The notes beneath the pieces are model-generated. The model was given only the letters and a program-made list of their open reading frames with translations, had not been told where the DNA came from and made no database searches. 6,635 nucleotides of DNA from Bordetella parapertussis (lineage in GTDB: Bacteria > Pseudomonadota > Gammaproteobacteria > Burkholderiales > Burkholderiaceae_C), in assembly GCA_945890735.1 (NCBI GenBank), contig CAMDCZ010000069.1, positions 1 through 6,635 on the forward strand, written 5' to 3'. Of the stretch, positions 1 to 5,657 are shown piece after piece. The translations under genes were made by a program, and so were the position numbers. The stretch's first letter is position 1. Each line of letters opens with the position of its first letter.

Positions 1-204
1 CGTCCTCAGTTTTACTTCCGCACGACCGACGTGACCGGGGCGATCGAGTTGCCAGAAGGCAAAGAGATGGTGATGCCTGGCGACAACGTGTCGATCACGG
101 TGAAGTTGATCCACCCGATTGCGATGGAAGAAGGTTTGCGCTTCGCGATCCGCGAAGGCGGCAAGACCGTTGGTGCCGGTGTGGTTGCCAAGATCATTGC
201 TTAA
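1..204 (+). CDS. tuf: Elongation factor Tu, C-terminal 67 residues (5' end outside window)
   Basis: EF-Tu is the cytoplasmic GTPase that delivers aminoacyl-tRNA to the ribosomal A site. Only the end of the gene is present, read in frame from base 1 to the TAA at 202-204. The 67 residues are domain III: they open with RPQFYFRTTDVTG, continue through MVMPGDN and LIHPIAMEEGLRFAIREGG, and end in KTVGAGVVAKI followed by IA. This is close to residue-by-residue agreement with the well-known proteobacterial EF-Tu C-terminus. The GTP-binding domain lies upstream of the window. The gene is followed after 9 nt by rpsJ, so the two are very likely co-transcribed as the end of a str-type operon (rpsL-rpsG-fusA-tuf-rpsJ). 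Many proteobacteria carry two tuf copies, and this would be the str-linked one. Confidence 0.97.
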   Translation, partial: RPQFYFRTTDVTGAIELPEGKEMVMPGDNVSITVKLIHPIAMEEGLRFAIREGGKTVGAGVVAKIIA

Positions 205-213
205 GGAAACGAC

Positions 214-528
214 ATGTCTTCAAAGCAAAAAATCCGCATCCGTCTCAAAGCATTCGATTACAAATTGATTGACCAATCTGCGGCTGAAATCGTGGACACG
301 GCCAAGCGCACTGGCGCGATTGTCAAAGGCCCCGTGCCTTTGCCAACCCGCATGAAGCGTTTCGACATCTTGCGCTCACCTCACGTCAACAAGTCCAGCC
401 GTGACCAGCTTGAGATCCGTACCCATCAACGGTTGATGGACATCGTAGACCCGACCGACAAAACCGTTGACGCTTTGATGAAGCTCGACTTGCCAGCCGG
501 TGTGGATGTAGAAATCAAGCTGCAGTAA
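214..528 (+). CDS. rpsJ: 30S ribosomal protein S10 (NusE)
   Basis: S10 sits in the 30S head. Free of the ribosome it acts as NusE, pairing with NusB and contacting NusG in transcription antitermination and coupling. The protein is 104 aa (E. coli 103). It carries the family signature AKRTGAIVKGPVPLPT at residues 30-45 and the conserved SPHVNK loop at 55-60. V58 corresponds to E. coli V57, a position linked to tigecycline sensitivity, and is unaltered. ATG 214 is preceded by AAGGAAA at 203-209, which overlaps the tuf stop codon. The gene follows tuf by 9 nt but is separated from rplC by 180 nt that contain a candidate promoter. S10 therefore appears to be made mainly from the tuf transcript rather than heading the S10 operon as in E. 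coli. Identification is by clear sequence similarity along the whole length. Confidence 0.98.
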   Translation: MSSKQKIRIRLKAFDYKLIDQSAAEIVDTAKRTGAIVKGPVPLPTRMKRFDILRSPHVNKSSRDQLEIRTHQRLMDIVDPTDKTVDALMKLDLPAGVDVEIKLQ

Positions 529-535
529 AACCAAA

Positions 536-556
536 GTCGTCTTCACAAGAGGCGAC
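536..556 (+). other. Hairpin just downstream of rpsJ
   Basis: GTCGTCTT (536-543) pairs with GAGGCGAC (549-556) around the loop CACAA, giving 8 continuous pairs, two of them G-U, 7 nt after the rpsJ stop. No T-tract follows (the next bases are ACCACTGGATC), so it is not a typical Rho-independent terminator. It may protect the 3' end of the tuf-rpsJ mRNA, mark a processing site, or cause partial termination together with Rho. The pairing is seen directly; the role is inference. Confidence 0.45.
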
Positions 557-577
557 ACCACTGGATCGGGTTGAAAG

Positions 578-606
578 CTGGCACACGGCCAGTTTTCAGC
601 TACAAT
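578..606 (+). promoter_or_regulatory. Candidate sigma70 promoter for the rplC operon
   Basis: The -35 candidate CTGGCA (578-583, 4 of 6 matches to TTGACA) and the -10 candidate TACAAT (601-606, 5 of 6 matches to TATAAT) are separated by exactly 17 bases. A start near 611-614 would give an untranslated leader of about 95 nt before rplC and would place the first leader hairpin at the very 5' end of the transcript. It is the best match in the only long gap inside the ribosomal cluster. The prediction comes from sequence alone. Confidence 0.55.
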
Positions 607-612
607 CCAAGG

Positions 613-708
613 CTCTGCGCAAAAGCGCGGGGAAATTATCAACCTTCTTTCATACACCAAACGCAGTTGCCAATTGAAGTGACTGCGGTGAAAGTTTTGG
701 AGAACAAC
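613..708 (+). promoter_or_regulatory. Structured 5' leader of rplC, possible autoregulatory element
   Basis: This is the untranslated stretch between the candidate promoter and the rplC start. Hairpin A: 613-620 (CTCTGCGC) pairs with 625-632 (GCGCGGGG) around an AAAA loop, with two G-U pairs. Hairpin B: 662-670 (CGCAGTTGC) pairs with 679-687 (GTGACTGCG) around an 8-nt loop, 9 pairs of which two are G-U. Two further pairings involve the flanks. CCAAA (657-661) can pair with TTTGG (696-700), covering the GG of the rplC Shine-Dalgarno sequence GGAG (699-702). CTTTCA (647-652) can pair perfectly with TGAAAG (689-694). These two pairings cross, so they are either alternatives or a pseudoknot. Such an arrangement fits feedback control by an operon-encoded protein (L4 does this in E. 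coli through an unrelated-looking leader upstream of rpsJ), but this function is inferred. Confidence 0.45.
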
Positions 709-1380
709 ATGAGTCAAAGCAATCGATTGGGATTGCTGGGCCGCAAGGTGGGCATGATGCGTCTGTTCACTGATGATGGGGACGCAGTGCCTGTCACAGT
801 GGTAGATGTTTCAAACAACCGCGTGACCCAGGTCAAAACCCAAGAAAATGACGGCTACGTGGCCTTGCAGGTCACCTTCGGCGCACGCAAAGCTTCGCGT
901 GTCAACAAGCCGCAAGCCGGTCACATGGCCAAAGCTGGCGTTGAAGCCGGTGAAGTCACCCAAGAATTCCGTGTCACCGCCGAAACCGCAGCGCAATACC
1001 CTGCTGGTTCCTCCGTGCCTGCCACCGCCATCTTCACCGTCGGCGAAAAAGTGGACGTGCAAGGCACCTCCATCGGTAAAGGTTTCGCGGGCACCATCAA
1101 GCGTCACAACTTCCGCTCACAGCGTGCTTCTCACGGTAACAGCCGTTCGCACAACGTGCCCGGCTCCATCTCCATGGCACAAGACCCCGGTCGCGTGTTC
1201 CCAGGCAAAAAAATGTCTGGTCACATGGGCGATGAAACAGTGACCACCCAAAACCTCGACGTGATTCGCATTGACGAAGCCCGCCAACTGTTGTTGATCA
1301 AAGGCGCAGTGCCTGGCTCAGCCGGTGGTTTCGTGACCGTGCGTCATGCCATCAAAGCCAAATCCAAGGGAGCCAACTGA
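709..1380 (+). CDS. rplC: 50S ribosomal protein L3
   Basis: L3 is an early-assembly 23S rRNA binder whose long loop reaches close to the peptidyl-transferase centre. The protein is 223 aa (E. coli 209), with about five extra N-terminal residues and a slightly longer basic C-terminus (IKAKSKGAN). The core is typical: GLLGRKVGMMRLFTDDG near residues 8-24, GKGFAGTIKRHNF at 123-135, and the signature HGNSRSHNVPGS at 142-153. Q158 (in SMAQDPG) aligns with E. coli Q150, the glutamine methylated by PrmB. The frame is open further upstream, but ATG 709 is chosen because GGAG (699-702) lies 6 nt before it and the conserved protein starts there. The gene overlaps rplD by one base (TGATG), implying translational coupling. 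It is probably the first gene of the transcript started within the preceding gap. Confidence 0.97.
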   Translation: MSQSNRLGLLGRKVGMMRLFTDDGDAVPVTVVDVSNNRVTQVKTQENDGYVALQVTFGARKASRVNKPQAGHMAKAGVEAGEVTQEFRVTAETAAQYPAGSSVPATAIFTVGEKVDVQGTSIGKGFAGTIKRHNFRSQRASHGNSRSHNVPGSISMAQDPGRVFPGKKMSGHMGDETVTTQNLDVIRIDEARQLLLIKGAVPGSAGGFVTVRHAIKAKSKGAN

Positions 1381-2000
1381 TGCAAATCGAACTCCTGAAC
1401 GACCAAGGCCAGGCTTCTGCCAAATACGACGCGCCTGAAACATTGTTTGGCCGTGACTACAACGAAGATTTGGTTCACCAGATCGTGGTCGCCTACCAAG
1501 CCAATGCCCGCCAAGGCACACGCGCTCAAAAAGACCGCGAACAAGTCAAGCACTCCACCAAGAAGCCGTTCAAGCAAAAAGGCACAGGCCGTGCACGTGC
1601 TGGTATGACTTCTTCGCCCATCTGGCGTGGAGGCGGTCGCGCATTCCCCAACAGCCCAGAAGAAAACTTCACCCAAAAAATCAACAAGAAGATGTACCGC
1701 GCCGGCATGGCGGCGATCTTCTCCCAGTTGGTGCGTGAAGGCCGTTTGGCTGTGGTGGATTCGATCAAAATCGAAGCGCCCAAAACCAAGTTGCTGGCCT
1801 CCAAATTGAAAGCCATGAACCTGCAGTCCGTGTTGGTCATCTCTGAAGAAGTCGATGACAACCTGTACTTCGCGGCGCGCAACCTGGCCAATGTGCTGGT
1901 GGTTGAGCCTCGCTATGCCGACCCCGTCTCTTTGGTCCACTACAAGAAAGTCTTGGTCACCAAAGGCGCTGTCGACAAACTCAAGGAGATGTTCGCATGA
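1380..2000 (+). CDS. rplD: 50S ribosomal protein L4
   Basis: L4 binds 23S rRNA early in assembly, and its extended loop forms part of the constriction of the peptide exit tunnel. In E. coli it also represses its own operon. The protein is 206 aa (E. coli 201). The tunnel loop is seen at about residues 60-90: KKPFKQKGTGRARAG (61-75), then SPIWRGGG (79-86). K67 corresponds to E. coli K63, whose change to Glu gives erythromycin resistance; it is wild type here. The INKKMYRAGM segment (101-110) is also typical. ATG 1380 overlaps the rplC stop, with AAGGGAG at 1366-1372 as ribosome binding site 7 nt upstream. Its 3' end overlaps rplW by 4 nt (ATGA). If the rplC leader is autoregulatory, this protein is the first candidate ligand. 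Confidence 0.98.
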   Translation: MQIELLNDQGQASAKYDAPETLFGRDYNEDLVHQIVVAYQANARQGTRAQKDREQVKHSTKKPFKQKGTGRARAGMTSSPIWRGGGRAFPNSPEENFTQKINKKMYRAGMAAIFSQLVREGRLAVVDSIKIEAPKTKLLASKLKAMNLQSVLVISEEVDDNLYFAARNLANVLVVEPRYADPVSLVHYKKVLVTKGAVDKLKEMFA

Positions 2001-2311
2001 GCACCACCAAATACGACGAAGGCCGTTTGATGGCTGTGTTGGTTGCGCCCATCGTGTCTGAAAAAGCCACCATGGTTGCTGAGAAGTCCAACGCAGTCAC
2101 TTTCAAAGTCTTGCAAAACGCCACCAAGCCCGAAATCAAGGCCGCGGTTGAACTGATGTTCAAGGTCGAGGTGCAAGGCGTGTCAGTGGTCAATATCAAG
2201 GGCAAAACCAAGCGTTTTGGCCGCTCTGTGGGTCGCCGCGATCATGTGCGTAAAGCGTACGTGACGCTCAAGGCTGGCCAAGAGCTGAACCTGTCTGGAG
2301 AGGTGGCTTAA
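1997..2311 (+). CDS. rplW: 50S ribosomal protein L23
   Basis: L23 lies at the exit of the peptide tunnel, where trigger factor and the signal recognition particle dock. The protein is 104 aa (E. coli 100). Typical segments are APIVSEKAT (18-26) and VVNIKGKTKRFGR from about residue 64. E22 in VSEK corresponds to E. coli E18, the residue important for trigger-factor docking. The start ATG overlaps the rplD stop (ATGA), with AAGGAG at 1983-1988 inside rplD as its ribosome binding site, so translation is probably coupled. The rplB start follows 2 nt after the stop. Nothing unusual is seen in the coding sequence. Confidence 0.97.
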   Translation: MSTTKYDEGRLMAVLVAPIVSEKATMVAEKSNAVTFKVLQNATKPEIKAAVELMFKVEVQGVSVVNIKGKTKRFGRSVGRRDHVRKAYVTLKAGQELNLSGEVA

Positions 2312-2313
2312 TC

Positions 2314-3138
2314 ATGGCAGTCATCAAAATGAAACCAACCTCACCCGGTCAACGGGGTGTGGTCAAGGTCACGCGTGACCATTTGTTCAAAGGTCCGGGG
2401 TATGCACCCTTGTTGGAGCCACAGTTCCAAAAAGCGGGTCGCAACAACAACGGTCACATCACCACCCGCCACAAAGGCGGTGGTCACAAGCATCACTATC
2501 GCGTGGTCGATTTCCGTCGCGTCAAAGATGGCATACCTGCCAAAGTTGAGCGCATCGAATACGACCCCAACCGCACAGCGCACATTGCCCTGGTTTGCTA
2601 CGCTGATGGCGAGCGCACCTACATCATTGCGCCTCGCGGCTTGGAAGTCGGTGCCACGATTCACAGCGGTGCAGAAGCCCCGATCCGTGCCGGTAACACC
2701 TTGCCCATTCGCAACATCCCCGTGGGTTCAACCATCCACTGCATCGAGTTGCGTCCTGGCAAAGGTGCGCAGATCGCTCGCTCGGCGGGCACCTCTGCCA
2801 CCTTGTTGGCGCGTGAAGGCACCTACGCTCAGGTGCGCATGCGCTCAGGTGAGGTTCGCAAGATCCACATCGAATGCCGTGCAACGATTGGTGAAGTCGC
2901 CAACGAAGAACACAGTTTGCGTCAGTTGGGCAAGGCCGGTGTCAAGCGCTGGATGGGTATCCGCCCAACCGTGCGTGGTGTGGCCATGAACCCGATTGAT
3001 CACCCACACGGTGGTGGTGAAGGTCGCACCGGCGAAGGCCGCGCACCGGTTGACCCATGGGGCAACCTGACCAAAGGCTACCGCACCCGCAACAACAAGC
3101 GCACGCAAGTCATGATCGTCTCGCGTCGCAAGAAATAA
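2314..3138 (+). CDS. rplB: 50S ribosomal protein L2
   Basis: L2 is one of the most conserved large-subunit proteins. It is needed for subunit association and for peptidyl-transferase activity. The protein is 274 aa (E. coli 273) and aligns without gaps over most of its length. It has the N-terminal MAVIKMKPTSPGQRG, GGRNNNG-like AGRNNNGHITTRHKGGGHKH (41-60), KDGIPAKVERIEYDPNR (71-87), GNTLPIRNIPVGST (127-140), and the signature AMNPIDHPHGGGEGR (224-238). H230 matches the classical catalytically important His229 (numbered without Met). The ribosome binding site GGAGAGG (2297-2303) lies within rplW, and only 2 nt separate the genes. The C-terminus is basic (RRKK), as is usual. Confidence 0.98.
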   Translation: MAVIKMKPTSPGQRGVVKVTRDHLFKGPGYAPLLEPQFQKAGRNNNGHITTRHKGGGHKHHYRVVDFRRVKDGIPAKVERIEYDPNRTAHIALVCYADGERTYIIAPRGLEVGATIHSGAEAPIRAGNTLPIRNIPVGSTIHCIELRPGKGAQIARSAGTSATLLAREGTYAQVRMRSGEVRKIHIECRATIGEVANEEHSLRQLGKAGVKRWMGIRPTVRGVAMNPIDHPHGGGEGRTGEGRAPVDPWGNLTKGYRTRNNKRTQVMIVSRRKK

Positions 3139-3148
3139 GGGTTAACAC

Positions 3149-3427
3149 ATGACACGCTCACTCAAAAAAGGCCCGTTTGTTGACCACCACTTGTTGGCCA
3201 AGGCTGAAAAAGCCGTTGCCACCAAGGACAAAAAGCCAATCAAGACTTGGTCACGCCGCTCCATGGTTCTGCCCGATTTCATCGGTTTGACCATCGCGGT
3301 TCACAACGGCAAGCAACATGTGCCGGTCTATATCACCGACCAAATGGTGGGTCACAAGTTGGGCGAATTTGCGCTGACTCGTACCTTCAAAGGCCATCCG
3401 GCGGACAAAAAAGTCCAGAAGAAGTAA
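3149..3427 (+). CDS. rpsS: 30S ribosomal protein S19
   Basis: S19 is in the 30S head, where it pairs with S13, contacts the A- and P-site region and takes part in a bridge to the large subunit. The protein is 92 aa, the same as in E. coli. It has MTRSLKKGPFVD at the start, TWSRRSMVLPDFIG (33-46), and the family signature around ITDQMVGHKLGEFALTRTF (62-80). The ATG is 10 nt after the rplB stop, with AAGG (3137-3140) overlapping that stop as the ribosome binding site. The next gene, rplV, starts 9 nt after its stop. Length and sequence are ordinary. Confidence 0.98.
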   Translation: MTRSLKKGPFVDHHLLAKAEKAVATKDKKPIKTWSRRSMVLPDFIGLTIAVHNGKQHVPVYITDQMVGHKLGEFALTRTFKGHPADKKVQKK

Positions 3428-3436
3428 GGAGCAGCT

Positions 3437-3766
3437 ATGGAAACACGTGCAGTCCTGCGAGGTGTTCGCTTATCGGTCGACAAAGGCCGCTTGGTGGCAG
3501 ACCTGATTCGCGGCAAAAAAGTGGACCAGGCTTTGAACATCCTGACCTTCACACAGAAAAAAGCAGCGGGCATCGTTAAAAAGGTGCTCGAGTCAGCCAT
3601 CGCCAATGCAGAGCACAACGATGGTGCCGACATTGATGAGTTGCGCGTCAAGACCATTTATGTGGAACAAGGCGCAACCCTCAAGCGTTTCACAGCGCGC
3701 GCCAAAGGCCGCGGCAACAGCATCAGCAAGCCCACATGCCATGTGTATGTGACGGTCGGCAACTGA
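3437..3766 (+). CDS. rplV: 50S ribosomal protein L22
   Basis: L22 contacts all 23S rRNA domains, and its beta-hairpin lines the exit tunnel opposite L4. The protein is 109 aa (E. coli 110). The N-terminal helical part has RLSVDKGRLVADLIRGK (11-27). The hairpin region around residues 76-97 includes LKR (82-84), aligned with the MKR triplet whose loss confers macrolide resistance in E. coli, and RAKGRG (88-93). No such deletion is present. ATG 3437 has AAGGAG (3426-3431) with a 5-nt spacer. The gene lies between rpsS and rpsC, 15 nt before the latter. Confidence 0.97.
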   Translation: METRAVLRGVRLSVDKGRLVADLIRGKKVDQALNILTFTQKKAAGIVKKVLESAIANAEHNDGADIDELRVKTIYVEQGATLKRFTARAKGRGNSISKPTCHVYVTVGN

Positions 3767-3781
3767 AAGGTCTAGGAAGAT

Positions 3782-4669
3782 ATGGGACAAAAAATCCACC
3801 CCACCGGGTTCCGCCTGTCGGTCAGCCGCAACTGGGCCAGCCGCTGGTACGCCTCTAACAAAGACTTCGCCGGCATGCTGGCCGAAGACATCAAGGTGCG
3901 TGAGTACCTCAAGGTCAAACTCAAGAACGCGGCTGTGTCGCGCATCTTGATCGAGCGCCCTGCCAAAAATGCCCGCATCACCATTTTTTCCGCACGTCCA
4001 GGCGTGGTCATCGGTAAAAAAGGCGAGGACATTGAAAACCTCAAGAAAGAACTGGCCGCGCGTTTGGGCGTGCCTGTCGCCGTCAACATCGAAGAAGTGC
4101 GCAAGCCTGAAATCGATGCCCAACTGATTGCAGACAGCATCACCCAGCAGCTCGAAAAGCGAATCATGTTCCGCCGCGCCATGAAGCGCGCCATGCAAAA
4201 CGCCATGCGTCTGGGTGCCCAAGGCATCAAGATCATGTCTGCAGGTCGCTTGAACGGCATCGAGATCGCGCGTACCGAGTGGTACCGCGAAGGCCGCGTG
4301 CCACTTCACACCCTGCGTGCTGACATCGACTACGCCACTTCTGAAGCCAAAACCACTTACGGCATCATCGGTGTCAAGGTGTGGGTCTACAAAGGCGACA
4401 CCTTGGGCCGCAACGATGCACCGGCTGCACAAGAACCCCGAACAGATGACGAGCGCCGCCCCCGTGGTCCCCGTCGCGATGCTCGCCCCGCAGGCGACCG
4501 TCCACCAGCCCGTGGCGCTCGTCGCCCAGCGGGTACCAATGCCGCACCGGCGGATGGCAGCGATAAACCCGCTGAAGCCACCGATGCTCCCAAAACCACC
4601 GTCAAGCGCGTCCGCAAGGTAGCCGCGCCCGCATCCACTGGCACGGCTGCGGACGGACAAGGAGAATAA
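3782..4669 (+). CDS. rpsC: 30S ribosomal protein S3 with long C-terminal tail
   Basis: S3 is at the mRNA entry tunnel and contributes to the ribosomal helicase activity together with S4. The globular part is canonical: MGQKIHPTGFRL at the start, ARPGVVIGKKGEDIE at 71-85 with the KH-domain GXXG loop (GKKG, 78-81), FRRAMKRAMQNAMRLGA at 130-146 where R131, R132 and K135 match the E. coli helicase residues, then TEWYREGRVPLHTLRADIDY (165-184). E. coli S3 ends at 233 aa; this one has 295. From about residue 211 the tail is Arg/Pro/Ala-rich, with blocks such as RRPRGPRRDARPAG and RPPARGARRPAG, then an acidic/Ala part, a basic KRVRKV and an acidic end. It looks disordered and probably binds RNA. Tails of this kind are usual in betaproteobacterial S3, though this one is long. 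The ribosome binding site is AGGAAGA just before ATG 3782; rplP follows after 2 nt. Confidence 0.97.
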   Translation: MGQKIHPTGFRLSVSRNWASRWYASNKDFAGMLAEDIKVREYLKVKLKNAAVSRILIERPAKNARITIFSARPGVVIGKKGEDIENLKKELAARLGVPVAVNIEEVRKPEIDAQLIADSITQQLEKRIMFRRAMKRAMQNAMRLGAQGIKIMSAGRLNGIEIARTEWYREGRVPLHTLRADIDYATSEAKTTYGIIGVKVWVYKGDTLGRNDAPAAQEPRTDDERRPRGPRRDARPAGDRPPARGARRPAGTNAAPADGSDKPAEATDAPKTTVKRVRKVAAPASTGTAADGQGE

Positions 4670-4671
4670 GC

Positions 4672-5088
4672 ATGCTGCAACCAGCGCGCCGTAAATACCG
4701 CAAAGAACAAAAAGGCCGCAACACCGGCATTGCCACCCGTGGCAATACCGTGGCCTTCGGTGACTTTGGCTTGAAATCAACCGACCGCGGTCGGTTGACA
4801 GCTCGCCAAATCGAATCTGCTCGCCGTGCCATTTCCCGTCACGTCAAACGTGGCGGCCGCATTTGGATTCGCATCTTCCCTGACAAGCCAATTTCCCAAA
4901 AGCCTGCAGAGGTTCGCATGGGTAACGGCAAGGGCAACCCCGAGTACTACGTGGCTGAAATTCAGCCCGGCAAGGTGTTGTATGAAATCGTCGGCGTGCC
5001 CGAAGAACTCGCGCGTGAAGCATTCCGTTTGGCAGCAGCCAAACTGCCTTTGCGCACCACCTTCGTTTCCCGCCTGATTGGCCAATGA
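4672..5088 (+). CDS. rplP: 50S ribosomal protein L16
   Basis: L16 is a late-assembling protein near the A site and the central protuberance that helps accommodate aminoacyl-tRNA. The protein is 138 aa (E. coli 136). Features are MLQPARRKYRK at the start, RLTARQIESARRA (41-53), IWIRIFPDKP (64-73), VRMGNGKGNPEYY (81-93) and ELAREAFRLAAAKLP (112-126). R82 aligns with E. coli R81, the arginine hydroxylated by the YcfD/RoxA oxygenase. ATG 4672 lies 2 nt after the rpsC stop, with AAGGAG (4659-4664) as its ribosome binding site inside rpsC, so coupling to rpsC is likely. Confidence 0.98.
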   Translation: MLQPARRKYRKEQKGRNTGIATRGNTVAFGDFGLKSTDRGRLTARQIESARRAISRHVKRGGRIWIRIFPDKPISQKPAEVRMGNGKGNPEYYVAEIQPGKVLYEIVGVPEELAREAFRLAAAKLPLRTTFVSRLIGQ

Positions 5089-5104
5089 TTCAGGACATAC
5101 ACAC

Positions 5105-5305
5105 ATGAAAACATCTGAATTACGTCAAAAAGACACTGCAGGTTTGCAGACGGAAATCAAAGAATTGCAAAAAGCACATTTCAACATGCGCATGCAAAAA
5201 GCGACCCAACAATTGACCAACACAGCGCAAATGAAAGTGGCCCGTCGCAGCATTGCACGCGCCAAAACCATTTTGGCCGAACAACAAGCCAAGGCGAAGG
5301 AGTGA
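5105..5305 (+). CDS. rpmC: 50S ribosomal protein L29
   Basis: L29 is a small helical protein next to L23 at the tunnel exit. The protein is 66 aa (E. coli 63) and is predicted to be two long helices. It reads MKTSELRQKD at the start, then LQKAHFNMRMQKATQQLTNT (21-40), then VARRSIARAKTIL (45-57). The frame is open upstream to TTG 5078, but that would overlap rplP and add residues not found in the family. ATG 5105 has AGGA (5092-5095) 9 nt upstream and gives a typical N-terminus. It lies 16 nt after rplP and ends 2 nt before the rpsQ ATG. Confidence 0.95.
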   Translation: MKTSELRQKDTAGLQTEIKELQKAHFNMRMQKATQQLTNTAQMKVARRSIARAKTILAEQQAKAKE

Positions 5306-5307
5306 AC

Positions 5308-5577
5308 ATGACAGAAGCCAAAAAATCACTCAAGCGCACCTTGATCGGTAAAGTGGTCAGTGCCAAGCGCGCCAAAACCGTCACCGTGTTGGTCGAGCGC
5401 CGCGTCAAGCACGCGCTCTATGGCAAGATCGTCGGCAAGTCGAGCAAATACCATGCGCACGATGAGACCGGTCAATACCATTTGGGCGACGTGATCGAGA
5501 TCACAGAAAGCCGTCCCATCTCCAAAACCAAAAACTGGGTGGCTACTCGCCTGGTTGAAAAGGCACCAGCGGTTTAA
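5308..5577 (+). CDS. rpsQ: 30S ribosomal protein S17
   Basis: S17 is a primary 16S rRNA binder in the 30S body with an OB-fold. The protein is 89 aa (E. coli 84). Features are LKRTLIGKVVSAKRAKTVTV (8-27), the middle segment KYHAHDETGQYHLGD (47-61), and the family signature GDVIEITESRPISKTKNW (60-77). An in-frame GTG at 5302 is possible, but AAGGAG (5297-5302) overlaps it and sits 5 nt from ATG 5308, so the ATG is chosen. The gene is the last of the cluster: a terminator follows at 5611, and the usual next gene, rplN, is not present. Confidence 0.97.
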   Translation: MTEAKKSLKRTLIGKVVSAKRAKTVTVLVERRVKHALYGKIVGKSSKYHAHDETGQYHLGDVIEITESRPISKTKNWVATRLVEKAPAV

Positions 5578-5610
5578 GACCTATTCCCTGACCTTCTCAC
5601 GGTTTTGCCT

Positions 5611-5643
5611 AAATGACCCACAATCGTGGGTCATTTTCATTTT
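5611..5643 (+). terminator. Rho-independent terminator after the S10 cluster
   Basis: AAATGACCCAC (5611-5621) pairs perfectly with GTGGGTCATTT (5626-5636) around the loop AATC, giving an 11-bp stem with an 8-bp GC-containing core. The T-rich tail TTTTCATTTT (5634-5643) follows at once. It lies 33 nt after the rpsQ stop and ends the ribosomal transcript. The tail runs directly into the peroxiredoxin ribosome binding site AGGAG (5645-5649). Confidence 0.88.
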
Positions 5644-5657
5644 CAGGAGCAAACAGC

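Noticed and set aside
579..595. A sigma54-like TGGCAC element upstream of rplC
   Set aside because: TGGCAC is present, but the required GC-containing -12 element (TTGC) is missing at the proper spacing; the sigma70 reading is better.
571..708. An upstream in-frame extension of rplC starting at TTG 571
   Set aside because: It overlaps the candidate promoter and leader hairpins, adds 46 residues not found in L3, and lacks a ribosome binding site. ATG 709 has GGAG at the right distance.
376..717. A 113-codon open frame on the - strand across rpsJ and the leader
   Set aside because: It is opposite the conserved rpsJ gene, with no recognisable product and no supporting start signal.
1560..1640. 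Macrolide-resistance changes in the L4 and L22 tunnel loops
   Set aside because: The L4 K67-GTGRAR segment and the L22 LKR triplet are intact, so there is no sign of resistance alleles.
3593..4780. A 395-codon open frame on the - strand across rplV, rpsC and rplP
   Set aside because: It lies wholly opposite well-conserved ribosomal genes, its product is low in recognisable motifs, and it has no plausible ribosome binding site or family. Long antisense frames are expected from the GC-biased third positions here.
5588..5615. A promoter for the peroxiredoxin (CTGACC, 16 bases, TAAATG)
   Set aside because: The -10 box matches only 3 of 6 positions, and the transcript would run into the terminator at once. 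It is too weak to annotate.
5613..5657. An upstream ATG start for the peroxiredoxin
   Set aside because: It lies inside the terminator stem, has no ribosome binding site, and its 15 extra residues do not resemble the family.
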